A stretch of DNA of 64,000 nucleotides from Cannabis sativa (GCF_029168945.1 NC_083606.1:248001-312000); one strand, 5' to 3'. Positions 48,684-60,820 are shown, counted from the first letter of the stretch. A program made the numbers and translations. The notes: generated from the sequence alone by a model not told the origin.

Positions 48684-51600
48684 ATGTCCCATTTTCAAAG
48701 AGAAGAAGAAGAAGAAGAAGAAGAAGAAGCATATTATGACTTCTCAGATTCTGATGGTGACTTTGACTTCGATTTTGTGGTGAGTCATCTTAACTTAACT
48801 AATAGTTAAAGATTAAAGATTTTAACTTTAATCTCTCTTTTGGTTTGATTGGGTTTGTTTGTATTTGTTTTTATTATTATTATTATTATTGCAGCAAAAT
48901 ACTAAATCAACTGATATAACTGCTAAGCAAGCTAGAGCAGGAAAAGATATCCAAGGTATTCCTTGGGAGGGACTTACTTTTAGCAGAGACCAATATAGAC
49001 AGACTAGGTTGGAACAATACAACAACTATGAAAATATGCCTTTTTCTGGACACACCTCTTCAATGGTATTAAATATTGTTATTATGTCTTAACATTATAG
49101 CTATGTGTATAGCTTGCTTGCTTCATAGTATAGACTATTTAATACTATCTATACTCTCTAACAGGACTGTAAAATTACCAAGAAAGGGTCTACATTCTAT
49201 GATTTCAGAAGAAATACTCGATCAGTGAAATCAACCATACTTCATTTTCAGGTTTGCTATACAAAATTTTGTATTTTGGATCCCGTGTTTTGCAAAACTT
49301 ACCGATTAGACCTTCTGTTTTGTTTTAGACAATTTAGACCTTGTGTTTTACAAAATGGAATGTAATGTTACCTCAAATTTGATTTTGGTCAAACTTTTTT
49401 CAAGTTAGGAATATGATACACACTTGTGCTCAATTATTAATTCTTGAAAGAAATGTAGTTTATTGATAAGAGGAAGAACAAATACAAAATTTCAAGTTAT
49501 TCAAGAAACTTGGTAGACTGCCCGAGTAATATTTTACTCTAAATATTTCACACCAAAAGATTCCTCCCCTCTCACAAGACTAACAAATAATCCTAACTAC
49601 CCAACCAAATTAGAAGACACAAATTTAGAAACACTGAACACAGCGGCTAAGGACTTGATAACTTAGCCTCCATACTTCTAATGAGTTATGCTAATCAGAC
49701 TAATATTAAGGCCTAACAGAGTAGAATAGAAATTGAATCACGATTGTTAGAGTTAGGGAAAAGAATCTTTTAAGTTTAGGAAAACCAAAATCGAGCTCAT
49801 TGTATTATTATGTTCTTTTTTGCACACGGACTCTAAATTGTCATTTAATATAATATTAGGGGTTGATCGGTAACTTTGATAAAATACAAGGTCCAGAATG
49901 GTGTTAGTCAATTCATTCCGAAGTAAAACAACAACAACACAATTATTTTTGTTGTTTTGGTGATGCAGTTGAGGAATCTAGTGTGGACTACTTCAAAACA
50001 TGATGTTTACCTTTTTTGGAATCATCTCATAATTCATTGGTCACCATTAACTTCCACCATGTTTGAAGTTCTCAATCTTTCAGGACATGTAGCACCCTTT
50101 GAGGTCATTCTTTGTTTTGTGTTGGGTTTATTTATTTTATTTAATTTCCCTTATAATTAAATTAATCTAAAAGCTTATTCATTATTGTTGTCAAATTCAC
50201 TTACTAAGTTTTGCCATGTAGAATCATCCCGGAAGTCGGCTAGAAGGATTTAAACAACCTCAAATCAGTACTTTCGCTGTAAAAGACAATCTTTTAGTTG
50301 CTGGAGGACTTCAAGGAGAACTTATTTGCAAGGTGAAAATGATCTTGATTATAATTTCAATTTTACGCTTTGAATTTATTTTATTTACAAATATACCTTT
50401 TCAGTAAAAATAATAAACCGTTTTTTTAGTTTATTTGCAAGGTGAAAATGATCTCGGTTATAATTTTATGCATTGACTGAGTCTTTGAAGATTTTGAATT
50501 TCATTTGAGTCTATAATCAATTAAAAAGACATGTTTGAACACTCTTAAGAATGGTTAGATTTTCGTTTGGAAATACAGCATCTTGATCGACCTGGAGTTA
50601 GCTACTGCGCCAAGACTGTCACCTCTGATAATGCCATAACAAATGCCATTGAGATCTATACAAGTCCGAGGTAAATATTTTAACCCTTTTCTTCTTTTTT
50701 CGCCCACCAACAACACCAAAAACCAACTCATAATGCTGACTATATAACTATTGGTGTCTTCAATTTTTAGTGGTGCAGCTCACTTCACATCAGCAAATAA
50801 TGATTGTGGAGTCAGAGATTTCGATATGGAAAGATTTCATCTTTCTAAGTCTTTCGTCTTTCCTTGGGCAGTGAATGTGAGATTCGAATCCCTTTGCATT
50901 GTGTCTAAACTCTAAACCCACTGCTACAATAATCTTGAAAATATAATATTTTTGCTAATCTTTTTGGTCTCTAGGAGCCGATGTAATCACTGAAAACACA
51001 GAGGAAGTCTTTACTACATCGGTCACCATGCTCGACTGAGATGATTGGGCGAGACTTGAAAGCCTGACTTGTGTGTTGTGTTGTTGTGTCTTTATTTGCA
51101 GCATACTAGTTTGAGCCCTGATGGTGAACTTCTTGTAGTCGTCGGGGACAATCAGCAGGGTATGTTAGTTGACTCCCAAACTGGAAAGGTACTCAATTTT
51201 CATATCTAACTTTATGCTAATATTAATAGCAATATATCCAAATCCGAAAGCTGAAAACTTTGCATAATGCAGACAGTGAAACACTTGCGTGGCCACTTAG
51301 ATTTCTCTTTCGCATCAGCCTGGCACCCGGATGGTATCACATTTGCAACTGGAAACCAAGATAAGACTTGCAGGTTATGGGATGTTCGCAACCTCTCAAA
51401 ATCGATTGCAGTACTAAAGGGTAACCTTGGAGCGATTCGGTCTATTCGTTACACATCAGATGGTCAGTACATGGCAATGGCGGAGGCTGCAGATTTTGTC
51501 CACATCTATGATGTGAAAAGTGGGAGTGGCTACGAAAAGGAACATGAAATTGATTTGTTCGGTGAGATCTCTGGCATATCATTCAGTCCCGACACAGAAA

Positions 51601-51692
51601 CACTCTTCATCGGGATATGGGATCGTACTTATGGAAGTCTCCTAGAGTATGGCCGACACAGGAACTACACATATCTAGACTCTTTGATTTGA
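48684..51692 (+). CDS. WD40-repeat protein (C2A9.03-like, plant transducin family)
   Basis: Nine coding exons: 48684-48779, 48895-49065, 49165-49251, 49969-50103, 50222-50332, 50579-50670, 50771-50876, 51102-51188 and 51273-51692. All introns are GT-AG and the phases join, giving 434 residues. An acidic N terminus (nine consecutive Glu, then DFSDSDGDFDFDF) precedes a conserved plant block (AGKDIQGIPWEGLTFSRDQY). WD40 repeats fill the C-terminal two-thirds, clearest at HLRGHLDFSFASAWHPDGI and ATGNQDKTCRLWDVRN. It fits the family annotated as WD repeat protein C2A9.03-like (Arabidopsis At5g56190 and At1g55680 by memory). No function is established. A leader exon at about 48427-48478 with an intron to 48650 is likely. 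Decayed pieces of its 5' end lie at 43050-43400 and 51990-52120. Confidence 0.9.
50974..51070 (+). other. GC-rich structured segment inside WD40 intron 7
   Basis: In an AT-rich intron, this block holds a perfect 8-bp stem (CCGATGTA at 50978-50985 with TACATCGG at 51015-51022) and a second short stem (CTCG at 51031-51034 with CGAG at 51050-51053), followed by GCCTGACT. It could be an intronic snoRNA or another structured RNA, but no full C/D or H/ACA box set is present. A cryptic exon is an alternative. Confidence 0.25.
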
Positions 51693-52183
51693 GTTTGGAT
51701 CTAAAAACTTGTGTTTGCTGGTTTGGTTGGTTTAAGTGAGTGAGTTTTTAGAGTTATGCTAATGTAAATACAGAACAGAAAGGGCTGAAGTCAAAGGGTT
51801 TGACTTTGATGATAGATTTATATGTAGTTCAGAAAATAGAAATTAGGAGAGTGTTTACTCATATACAATACTATTAGTACTAACTGGACAAGTTTTTATC
51901 TTTTTGTGTGTTTTATTGGTCTCACAACAAACTAACATCAGATTTTTTTTTTTTTTTTTTTTTTTGAGTGTAACAAACATCAGATTTTGAGAGAAGATAT
52001 AAAGGCGTAATTAATCCAACATTTGATGTTGGGGATGAAGATAAAGACTTTAACTTTGATTATCAATAATGTGTTCAAACAAATCCATGGAATCCAATAA
52101 AGACTCCAACTTTATCTCTCTTTTTTCTTTTATGGTTTAATCCATGGAACAAAACTCTAACTTTCTCTCTTTTCCTTTTATGA
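51693..52183. other. WD40 3' UTR and a second exon 1-like scrap
   Basis: A 3' UTR of about 200 bases is likely. At about 51990-52120 the sequence GATGAAGATAAAGACTTTAACTTTGATT..AATAATGTGTTCAAACAAATCCATGGAA resembles 43300-43400, the end of the truncated WD40 duplicate, so it is another small relic of that unit. Confidence 0.5.
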
Positions 52184-52191
52184 TTTAGTTT

Positions 52192-54111
52192 GGGAATTTT
52201 ACAAAAATACTGCTTTTTGACCAAAACTTTACATTTTTACTGGGACACGGCAAAAACAACTTTTGTACTGCCCAAGCCCAATTTCATTACTTTTGTACTG
52301 CCCAAGCCCAACATCATTACTTTTATCGCCCAAGCCCAACATCATTTCATTTCATTTATACTGATATATTATATATAGTTTTATTTTATTTTTGTGGTCT
52401 AACTTCTTATTAAAAGATAGGAACACATCACTGAAAGCAACAACATGCACTTCATTATATATATACACTAACATATATATTACTTGAATTTTTACAAAAT
52501 AATGATTTATTAATTTCCCAGATTTTTTTTTTCATTGCATATTACATATTTATACTGTCCTCCCCTTTTTTTTTTCTTTTATACTGTCAACAACAAAACA
52601 AAAGTATGAGGCCTCCATCTTTGACAATCACAGACATAACCACCACAACAACACCAGGACACCGGAAAATAACCATTAATTCCGACAAGAATAAACAAAA
52701 GCAGTAAAATCGACGTCAATAAATAATCATGGCAAAACAACAGTAAAACAACACTAAAACAATCAAACAAAACAAAAGAAAAAAATGATTAAAAAAAAAC
52801 AAACAATCTGCTGCACAACCTCCACACCAGATGCAAAATCAACTATATTTGCAAGTCTATACCTAGAAAATTATAAAAAAAAAAACTACTAAAACAACAC
52901 TGAAACAACACAAAAACAAATGAAGCAAAATATAACTACTTAGAAAAAGATAAAAGAAACACACACCTCAAAACTCTCTTGTGAGTGAGCTCGTCAAATA
53001 TATTGATCATGAAAAACAACAGTAAAACAATACTAAAACAATACTAAAACAATACTAAAACAACACAAAAACAAATGAAGCAAAAATAACTACTTAGAAA
53101 AATATAAAAGAAACACACACCTCCATCTTCCACACTCACAGACATAACCATCACAACAACACGAGAACACCCAGAAAATACCTATTAATTCAAATAAATA
53201 AATCATGAAAAACAACAGTAAAACAATACTAAAACAATACTAAAACAAAAAAAACAATAAAAAAAAATGATCAAAAATTAACTATGTTGTGCACATCCTC
53301 AATACTAAATGCACTATATTTGCAAGAAAAGTTCTAGAAAATTAGAACAAAAAAAAACCACACTAAATCTTATATTTTAAAAAAAAACATAACTAAGAAC
53401 TTCAAAAAATTAAAAAAAAAGAAGAAGAAAAGAAAAGAAGATGAAGAAGAAGAACTAAGAACTATCACCTTCATGGTCTTCCTTCCCTCATCATCTCAAA
53501 TGCATAAAAACATAGCTTTTATTTGGGTAATATTATAGATTTGGGAAAAAAAAAAGAAAAAAAGAAGAAGAAGAAGGTGAATAGTAGATAGATTAGTAAA
53601 CACATAAGAAGAGAGAATAACCACAAAAAATTTGACCCAAAGACAATAACTGGATTTGTTTTTTTTTTTAAAAAAAAAAGAAGAAGAAGAAGAAGAAGAA
53701 CATAAGAAGAAGAAGATGAATAATTAAATGGGATAGTAGGTATAAAAACGTGGTGTGAAAGAGAGTAATTGTATTGATATAATGATTAAATTGAATTAAA
53801 AGAAAAGAAAAAAAAAAAAAAGCTGCCACAAATGTGACAATTCCCATCACATCATTTTTTTTATTGATATAATGATTAAATTGAATTAAAAGAAAAGAAA
53901 AAAAAAAAAAGCCGCCACAAATGTGACAATTCCCATCACATCATTTTTTTTATCACTTAAAATAAAAAAAAATAAATAAATAAGCTAAAGTTTTAAAGGC
54001 AGTAAACTGCCAAAAAAAAAAAAAAAAAAAGACAGTATAAATGTTGCAATTTCCGTGCAACAGTAAAAATGTAATAAATGGGGAAAAAATAGTAGTGGGT
54101 GTAAATTTCCC
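52192..54111. mobile_element. Non-autonomous TIR element (Mutator-like), 1.92 kb
   Basis: Ends GGGAATTTTACAAAAATACTG and the inverse of the right end (GGGAAATTTACACCCACTAC) match over about 85 bp, including TTTACATTTTTACTG..CACGGCAAAAACAACTTTTGTACTG. A direct repeat TTTAGTTT flanks both sides (52184-52191 and 54112-54119). Inside: a partial direct repeat of about 510-bp spacing (CTCCATCTT..CACAGACATAACCA at 52612 and 53121), AATACTAAAAC short tandem repeats at 53021-53060 and 53215-53245, and a 90-bp tandem duplication (about 53769-53945) with CCGCCACAAATGTGACAATTC. No transposase frame. Confidence 0.75.
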
Positions 54112-54676
54112 TTTAGTTTTGAATAGTAATATGAAATTTGGGACAGCATATTTGTACCCGAAAACCCGTTCACTTGAGAAACCCGGCCGATCCAAACCCA
54201 AAAAACATAGAAAATTTGGGTTTTAGAAATTCTTGGGTGGGTTCAGGTGCAACCCGGCTACACATTGGACCGAGTTTGGGTGTAGAAAAATATGGGCGGG
54301 TTACCCGAAATCCGTAAAACCCGCCTTATTCTGCACTGTCTTAAAGAAACAAGACTTTGGCCTTTGGGTCTAAATTCTATGAGCTGTGAAGAAAAAGACA
54401 CACAATCATTGAAATCAACCATTCTCTTTACTTATATTGACTTTTGTTGTTTTCACTACAATAAAAGTTTCTCTTATTAGCTTTCTTTAAGAAACATTTC
54501 ACAACCATAAAAACAAAAAAACACCTTCATTCTATTAACAACTCAAAAAAAAAAAAACAAATTACACACTATTCTGATATGCCCAATAGATTTTAACTAA
54601 AGATTAAAACACCACCAAACAAATCTCTTCAACTGTATACTATACTATCATTTACATAGTTATAATAATAATCAAA
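54112..54676. other. Intergenic with ACCCG-rich repeat remnant
   Basis: At 54155-54310 phrases such as ACCCGAAAACCCG, GGGTTTTAG and CGGGTTACCCG recur in both directions, like a hAT-type MITE remnant; a related one lies at about 56600-56790. The rest is 3' flank of the Agenet gene. Confidence 0.4.
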
Positions 54677-55325
54677 CTAATTAACACTGCTGCAGTTGAT
54701 GTTGTTGTTGTTTTCACTTGTATTCAATCTCCTCCTTTTCTGCTTCCTTCCCTGTAAAATCAATCAATAAATAAAATCATCTAAATTAAACCCAAAAAAC
54801 AAAAAAAAAATCATTAAAGTTTGAATCTTCAATTCAAAAAATCAATCAATAAATAAAATCATCTAAATTAAGCCCAAAATCATCAAAATTTGAATTTTTA
54901 ATTACCTTTTTATTATCAGAAGAAACCCACTTCTTCTTAACCCAATCAAGATGAACTCTCAATCTGGAAACAGGATAAGCAATCTCATCACCACAGATTT
55001 CGAAGTAAACAAAGTAATCACCATTCTCTTTCCTCCCAGAAATTCTTCCAACCCACCAACCATCATTATCCCAAGCATCCACCAAATCAAGATACCCATA
55101 CTCTTTCTCATCATTCTCCGGTGCCGGCGGCGGCACCGGTCGGAGTTCATCGAGTCTCACTGTTTCGACTAAAGGTTGAGTATTTACAACCCCTTCCACC
55201 AGATTCTTGTACATAACAACGAACAGATCTTTCCTCAATTGAGATACGATTGAAGCTTCATAGTATGATCCCACGAACCCAGATTCTTTGCTGCAAACTT
55301 CCACCAAATCGCCTCTGCTATACAT
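54677..55325 (-). CDS. Small Agenet/Tudor-domain protein
   Basis: Two exons on the minus strand, 55325-54906 and 54751-54677, join to 164 residues. Reading through the donor instead would give a shorter, unrelated tail; the spliced form ends in a basic cluster GRKQKRRRLNTSE, which looks like a nuclear localisation signal. Two Agenet modules are seen: residues 1-63 (RGDLVEVCSKESGFVGSYYEA, then VVNTQPLVETVRLDELRP) and about 74-132 (YGYLDLVDAWDNDGWWVGRI, YFVYFEICGDEIAYPVSRLR). Agenet domains belong to the Royal family and bind methylated histones or RNA-linked partners, as in DUF724 proteins. No kinase or BAH domain is present. A TATA-like TTTATAAAT lies on the minus strand at about 55389-55397. 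The 154-bp intron holds an imperfect duplication of about 82 bp. Confidence 0.85.
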
Positions 55326-55795
55326 TTTTTTAGGGTTCCAATTTTGAGAATTGACTGTGAATTTGGGAAAAAGAGTTTAGGGGGTTTTTTATTTATAAAG
55401 AAACATTTCTTGATTAAGAAGAATTAAAAGAACCGTTGAAATTTAATATTTTAAGTAATGAGATATGTAAAGATATGATTTTTATTTTTATTTTTAAAGA
55501 AAAACAATATTTTTAAATGAGCAATAAAAATGGAAACTTTGGTTTTAAAGTAAGTGGAAATTATAATTCATCTAGGAATTAATTATTAATTAATAATAAA
55601 GATGATTTTTTTTTTAACTTTTATATTATAAAAGTTGCCATCAACCAATTTCGTTTTAATTTTATCTTTAAAGGTATAATAAACTCAAATACATCCCAAA
55701 TTAATTTTAACAGTAAAGAACCTAAAAAAAAACTATAGTTATACAAAGAATTAATTTAAATTAATTTTTCTTATAAAAGTAACAAGTTAAATTCC
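55326..55795. other. Agenet gene promoter and AT-rich DNA
   Basis: No gene or named element beyond the TATA-like site noted with the Agenet gene. Confidence 0.35.
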
Positions 55796-55799
55796 GCAT

Positions 55800-56090
55800 T
55801 TAGGGAATTTTTTTAGTCTAATGTTCTTTTTAATAGTTTTGTATATTATAGTTATTTAAGACATTTTAAATAGTGTGTTGCATGCGTAATTTTTTTATTT
55901 TACATTCGTGTAAAATAGATTATTTGAACATCACTTTATATATTGTAAATTATTTCGAATTTTTTAAAATTTTATAAGATGTCTTAAATAACTATAATGT
56001 GCATCACTATGAAAAAAAAAATTAAACTAAAAAATTCTCTTAAATATCGAGACAAATAAAAATGTACTAGTATATCCCACATTAAGGTAA
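55800..56090. repeat. Foldback MITE family A, copy 4
   Basis: Arms TATATTATAGTTATTTAAGACATTTTAAATAGTGTGTTGCATGCG and the inverse GATGTCTTAAATAACTATAATGTGCATC match copy 1 closely, including the central TTTACATTCGTGTAAAATAGATTATTTGAACATC. Confidence 0.7.
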
Positions 56091-57118
56091 CGTTTGGTTA
56101 GAAGTAATGAAATAGAATATAATAGAAATGAAATAATATTCATTTTCAAAAAAAAAATGAAATAATATTCATCTCATTCATTTGTTTGGTTCTATTATTT
56201 TGACAAAATGATTATTTTATTAGAAAAGAAAGACCAATAAAAATTAATGATTTTTTTTTTTATCAATATGCACTTCAAATTTGATTCAATCCCTGGATCC
56301 CAATCCTATTCTTATTTTTATATTCATTTATATTTTTTTTAGACAATGGAAACTTCATTAATATGCAAATAAAATAATAGTCCATGTAATTACATGATGA
56401 TATATCACTCAAAAAGTAGAACTAAATCAATAATATAAACAAATTATGTCTTTTACAAAAATATAAATAAAAATCTTAATAGCACTTTCAACTAATATAC
56501 CGATAAACTGTTATTGTTAAAGTATTAAAAAAACACGAAAAATGTTAAATCTCCAACTAAAATGAACATGTGACAAATTACACCTATCAATGATAGGACT
56601 AAACATTTTTATCGGGTTTGACCCGGACTCGACCAACCCTCAGACTCAACCCGACCAATCCAAAAATTTAAAGAAACTTGTTCAATTTGGGCAAGTCGGG
56701 TTCAACCCAATATACCTTTCAAGCAGGTGTTGGGTTTGATTTTTTAAATGATCGAATTTCGAGTTGGACTCGGACCTATGCAGGTTTTTTTTACTCTTCG
56801 ACCAAAAAAACCCTTTTAACAAAAAGTCCCCAAATTTATGTTTTTTAAAATACCATATTTTGTATTTTAACTATTACTTATTAAAAAAAAATACCCAATT
56901 TAATTTTTTATAATACTAAATTTAATATTTTATTAAAATAAAAGACTCAATTATATTTTCAAAATCTATATTTTAAATTTTGACCACTATATAAAAAAAA
57001 GCAAAATTAATTTTTTATAATTTTATTTATTTATTTATTTGAAGCAATTATACTAATATAATTTTTTTAAGAAAAAAATTACTTAAAATAAAAAGATTGG
57101 GATAATGAATTTGGGTTT
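56091..57118. other. Intergenic; ACCCG-rich remnant at about 56600-56790
   Basis: CGGGTTTGACCCGGACTCGACC at the left and GAGTTGGACTCGGACC at the right suggest another hAT-like MITE remnant. A minus-strand poly-T/LINE-like tail may lie near 56330. No gene. Confidence 0.4.
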
Positions 57119-57190
57119 TGAACCCGACGTGAATCGAACACGCAACCTTCTGATCTGGAGTCAGACGCGCTACCATTGCGCCACGGATCC
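57119..57190 (-). tRNA. tRNA-Trp (anticodon CCA)
   Basis: 72 nt, read on the minus strand as GGATCCGTGGCGCAATGGTA ... CGGGTTCA. A 7-bp acceptor stem with G-U pairs, a D loop, anticodon stem-loop GACTCCAGATC, and a T arm GCGTGTTCGATTCACG with the A box and B box both present. There is no intron. A TTTTT stretch lies about 25 bases beyond the 3' end. Sequence and length match the plant nuclear tRNA-Trp as I recall it. Confidence 0.96.
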
Positions 57191-57263
57191 CTTTTTGAAA
57201 ACAATCAACCCTTTTTAAATCATATCATATTCCAATTCCATAAAACAAACCACACTTTCTTCT

Positions 57264-57362
57264 CTTATCTCATAAAAAAAACTCTAATCCAAATCTCAAC
57301 CAATCACAACCCTCCACATCACCAACCCAAAATCCACTCACATCCTCACAATCTCATATAAA
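57264..57362 (+). promoter_or_regulatory. PSAG promoter: I-box, CCAAT and TATA
   Basis: CTTATC at 57264-57269 is the inverse of the I-box GATAAG, common in light-induced photosynthesis genes. CCAAT is at 57300-57304 and TATAAA at 57357-57362, about 75 bases before the start codon. The whole promoter must fit in the 242 bp between tRNA-Trp and the PSAG start. Confidence 0.5.
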
Positions 57363-57432
57363 CAAAAAAATAAAAATCCACTCTTTACATTATCACACAA
57401 ATTAAAAATCCAATCTTTACTCATCTTCAACA

Positions 57433-57924
57433 ATGGCAGTCTCATCATCATCATCATTCTCAGCCATTTCACCGGCGACCCTCCAAAGGGCTAACCCAAC
57501 CCAACTGATATCACCAACCACCATCTCATTCCAAGGCCTCAGAGCTCTCCCAAAGCTCAAACCCATCATGGCCAACACAAGAACAAGACCAAGTGGTTTG
57601 AGGTTGACCACCATAAAATCTGAGGTTCTTAACCCATCTGTGGTTATAAGTTTAAGCACAGGTTTATCTCTGTTCTTGGGTAGATTTGTGTTCTTCAATT
57701 TTCAGAGAGAGAATGTGGCTAAACAAGGTTTGCCGGAGCAGAATGGAGTGACCCATTTTGAGGCTGGTGATGTTAGGGCAAAAGAGTATGTGAGTTTGCT
57801 TAAGTCAAATGATCCTGTTGGGTTTAATATTGTTGATGTTTTGGCTTGGGGTTCTATTGGTCATATTGTTGCTTATTATATCTTGGCTACTTCTAGCAAT
57901 GGATATGATCCTAAGTTCTTTTAA
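57433..57924 (+). CDS. PSAG: Photosystem I subunit V (PsaG), chloroplast precursor
   Basis: An intronless 163-residue precursor. Residues 1-62 are a Ser/Thr-rich transit peptide with few acidic residues. The mature part starts near EVLNPSVV and holds the near-invariant PsaG core ([65 protein letters not shown]). Two membrane helices are predicted at about 69-88 and 133-153 with a stromal loop between. PsaG sits at the edge of photosystem I and helps to anchor the LHCI antenna (Lhca1 side) and stabilise the core. The start ATG has an AACAATGGC context. A CT- and CA-rich leader of about 70 nt follows the TATA box. Confidence 0.97.
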   Translation: MAVSSSSSFSAISPATLQRANPTQLISPTTISFQGLRALPKLKPIMANTRTRPSGLRLTTIKSEVLNPSVVISLSTGLSLFLGRFVFFNFQRENVAKQGLPEQNGVTHFEAGDVRAKEYVSLLKSNDPVGFNIVDVLAWGSIGHIVAYYILATSSNGYDPKFF

Positions 57925-58311
57925 TTTAATGTTTAAGAAACAAAAAAACATTCTAGTATGAATCGAACTAGTTTGAGTTCGAGTACTTGTAATTGCTGTT
58001 GTTGTTGGATGTGTTTTAATTGATTAATTATCCTTATTGTGTTTTTGTAATTTGTTTGTAATGTATAGTTTGATGGAATTTTAATTACTTATTATTATTA
58101 TTGGCCCTTTGTGCTTCTTTTATTTTGTTTATAATTCATTCATATTAATTATTGGTGAGACAAGAATAAATTTTTGTTAAATTAGTCCAATTGTAATTTT
58201 AATTAATTATTCAATTTTTTTAGACTATATAATTACATGGTATAATGATATGAGGATGGTATATAATTACTAAAAAAATTTATTTTAAATATTAATTTTA
58301 AAAAATATATG
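57925..58311. other. PSAG 3' UTR and flank
   Basis: The likely 3' UTR reaches about 58100. No gene. Confidence 0.4.
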
Positions 58312-58707
58312 GCTAATTAGCATTTTTGCCCCTTAAATTTTAACATATACCAAATTATGCTTTTGAACTTTTCTGTCCGTTAAAAATTTTCCTTGAACTA
58401 TTGATATTGTTAGATTTAAGGACTTTTGTCTAATTTCATTCAATTTTACTATTTCAGTGATTGTTTATGTACTAAAACATGCTCTCCAAATTTTGATATC
58501 TACCAAATCATGTCCCTCGAACTTTCACATGTATTAAATCATGCCTCCTAAAGTTTCATCAGTGTTAGACTTTTTTTTACTAAAATTAGACAAAATTCCT
58601 TAAATCCAACAATCTCAATAGTTCAGAGGCATTTTTAACGACCTTAAAAGTCCAGAGGACATAATTTAATACATGTCAAAATTCGAAGGTAAAAATTTTA
58701 ATTAACC
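58312..58707. repeat. Foldback MITE family B, copy 3
   Basis: Starts GGCTAATTAGCATTTTTGCCCC and ends AAGGTAAAAATTTTAATTAACC, which are inverted counterparts. The inner CAAATCATG/CATGATTT-type phrases match copies at 15386 and 21694. Confidence 0.7.
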
Positions 58708-60820
58708 AAAATATATACTATTTCTCTATGTAATTATTAAGATAATAGAAATTCATAATTAATTAGCACCTCAAATTAAAATAGATCTTATATTTTGAAA
58801 TATTTTAAATATAGCACCTTACTTAATAATTTCTAGACTTACTAAAACATGATTTAGTTTGAATCATAGACACATTCTTAATAATTGCTTTGAATTCCAT
58901 CATTTCAAATTATAGGATGGTCTTCAAATGTTCACTTATCACTATAAAATTACCAAATCAAACATACATCGAGGTCAATTTTTTATTCAAGTCAAGTGAA
59001 GTGTTAGAGCTAACTGACCTTAAAATTTAGTGAGTTATAGGAAAAAAGTATTTTTGGGCCCTTGAACAAAAAATATAGTATTTTTTAAAAATCAGTAAAA
59101 AAAATATATATTTTTAATAAAAGAAAAAATTTTAAGCCCTTAGACTAGTAGTCGGGCTTGCTAACACTTGACACATCCAAACATACGAAGTGCATCTATA
59201 CATAAGTCTGAGAGCGTACCAAAGGCACCTTTCAACCTATGTTCTTCATAATTTCATGCGAGTACTGTTTGTACCATTTGTGACTGCACCATCGAGGCTC
59301 TTGCCAAGGCTTCTCCAAGACCAACCTTGTGATAGGTACTCACTAGCCTTGCAAGCACTACTTTAGAGAAAGGGTGAACTCACAAGTCCAATATTAATAT
59401 CTTAATTTCGAATGATAATATGAATTGGTCTTATATTTATATCGTCTACTAATACACAATTAATCAATGTTTGAATAAAGATTCTTTCCCATATTAATAC
59501 ATTTCGAGAACTCACAAAAATCTCTTTAATGTACTTACCTAATTTGAGCACCTAAGAAGAAAGCCTCATGCAAGTGCTCCACCATGCAACCCTCCGAGTG
59601 CTTCACTATACGATTATCACCCTCTAAACTAATTTAATAATTACATTAAACTAATTAACTCAATTTCGATTACATTGTGATTTTCTTAAATAAAATATTA
59701 TTTTGTAAATTAAAGTCAATTGTATTTGTCATTGAAGATTTCGATAATTGGAACAATATATTACATGATTTTCTTTAAATTTAGGATCGACCTTGAAATA
59801 TAATAGTTCATAGAAAAAAAAATAGACCCTTATTTAAAAGAAAATGTGATATTTTTCAAAATCAATAAAAAAAATTGTATAATTAAAAAAAAAAAAAATT
59901 TGTTGGGCCCCTGGGCTAGGTGGGCCCTAGGCATATGCCTAGCCCGCCTATGCCCAGGATTGAGCTCCTTAAATCCAATATGTAAGAACCATAACTTAGT
60001 ATGTGGCAAATTATGTATGTGTCTCATTAGTTGCTTATATGATCATACTATGGTCCTACTGAGTGTATGTTATTTTTGTTGGTTGAATTTTTGTTAGTAA
60101 TCTTTCATGCATTATGGTTTATTCATTAACTATAATTTGCTAAAGGAGAAATTGTAAGTGCCATATTTTTTCAGTGTGGTAAATTATGTGTTAGTATCAT
60201 CTATTTACTTGTTGTTAGATTGGTGCATTTTGATTTTTTTTTTTTGGGTTTATACATTTAGTTTGCCAATTCAACATTTAATTTGAAAATATCTATGTCA
60301 GTTGTTATGAGCTGCCATTCTAATATTAAGTCGGTTGTTTGGAAAGTTATTCTATATATTTTTTATTTTAACGGATTCTAACCAACTTTCATTCATTTAG
60401 ATTCTTTGATATAGATATTTCTTTGCTAGGACAAAAAATTTTTTTCTCTACTTTTTCTTTGTTGTTGTAGGTTCTTCATTGATTGAAAAGTTCAAGCTTC
60501 TGTGTAGAAGTGAAAATTGAGGATGTTTAATTTGAAGGGAGTTCATATTCATAGGTGGAGGGATTTGAGGTTGTATTTCTAAAGGCATCTTGAGTGAAGA
60601 GTTAAATAATTTGATTCTCTGGTTTCAAGGGAGTTGAACTAATATTCTTGAGTGGGTATACAAGTATTAAGGTAAATTGTAATCTCTATGCATGTAATAT
60701 GTTGATTTGATTTCAAAATTGAAAATGGTATATAACCTTAATTTTATAGTGGAGTTATTTTATTCTAGTTCAGATAACTTAAGCACTTGCCGCCTAAAAT
60801 GTGTTTTGAGGACAGATAAT
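58708..60820. other. Intergenic with two GGGCCC-rich repeat scraps
   Basis: Related stretches at about 59035-59175 (TTTTTGGGCCCTTGAAC..AAGCCCTTAGAC) and 59811-59960 (GGGCCCCTGGGCTAGGTGGGCCCTAGG) share a T/A-rich interior. A 16-bp perfect palindrome CTAGGCATATGCCTAG lies at 59927-59942. Nothing codes for protein. Confidence 0.4.

Noticed and set aside
48421..48783. 120-codon frame with poly-Lys
   Set aside because: Out of frame with the WD40 exon 1; the Lys run is the GAA run read in another frame.
53668..54201. Minus-strand poly-Phe ORFs
   Set aside because: Translations of poly-A/AAG tracts inside the TIR element.
59830..60097. ORFs on both strands around the GGGCCC repeat
   Set aside because: Follow a repeat scrap with a palindrome; no domain and no splice context.
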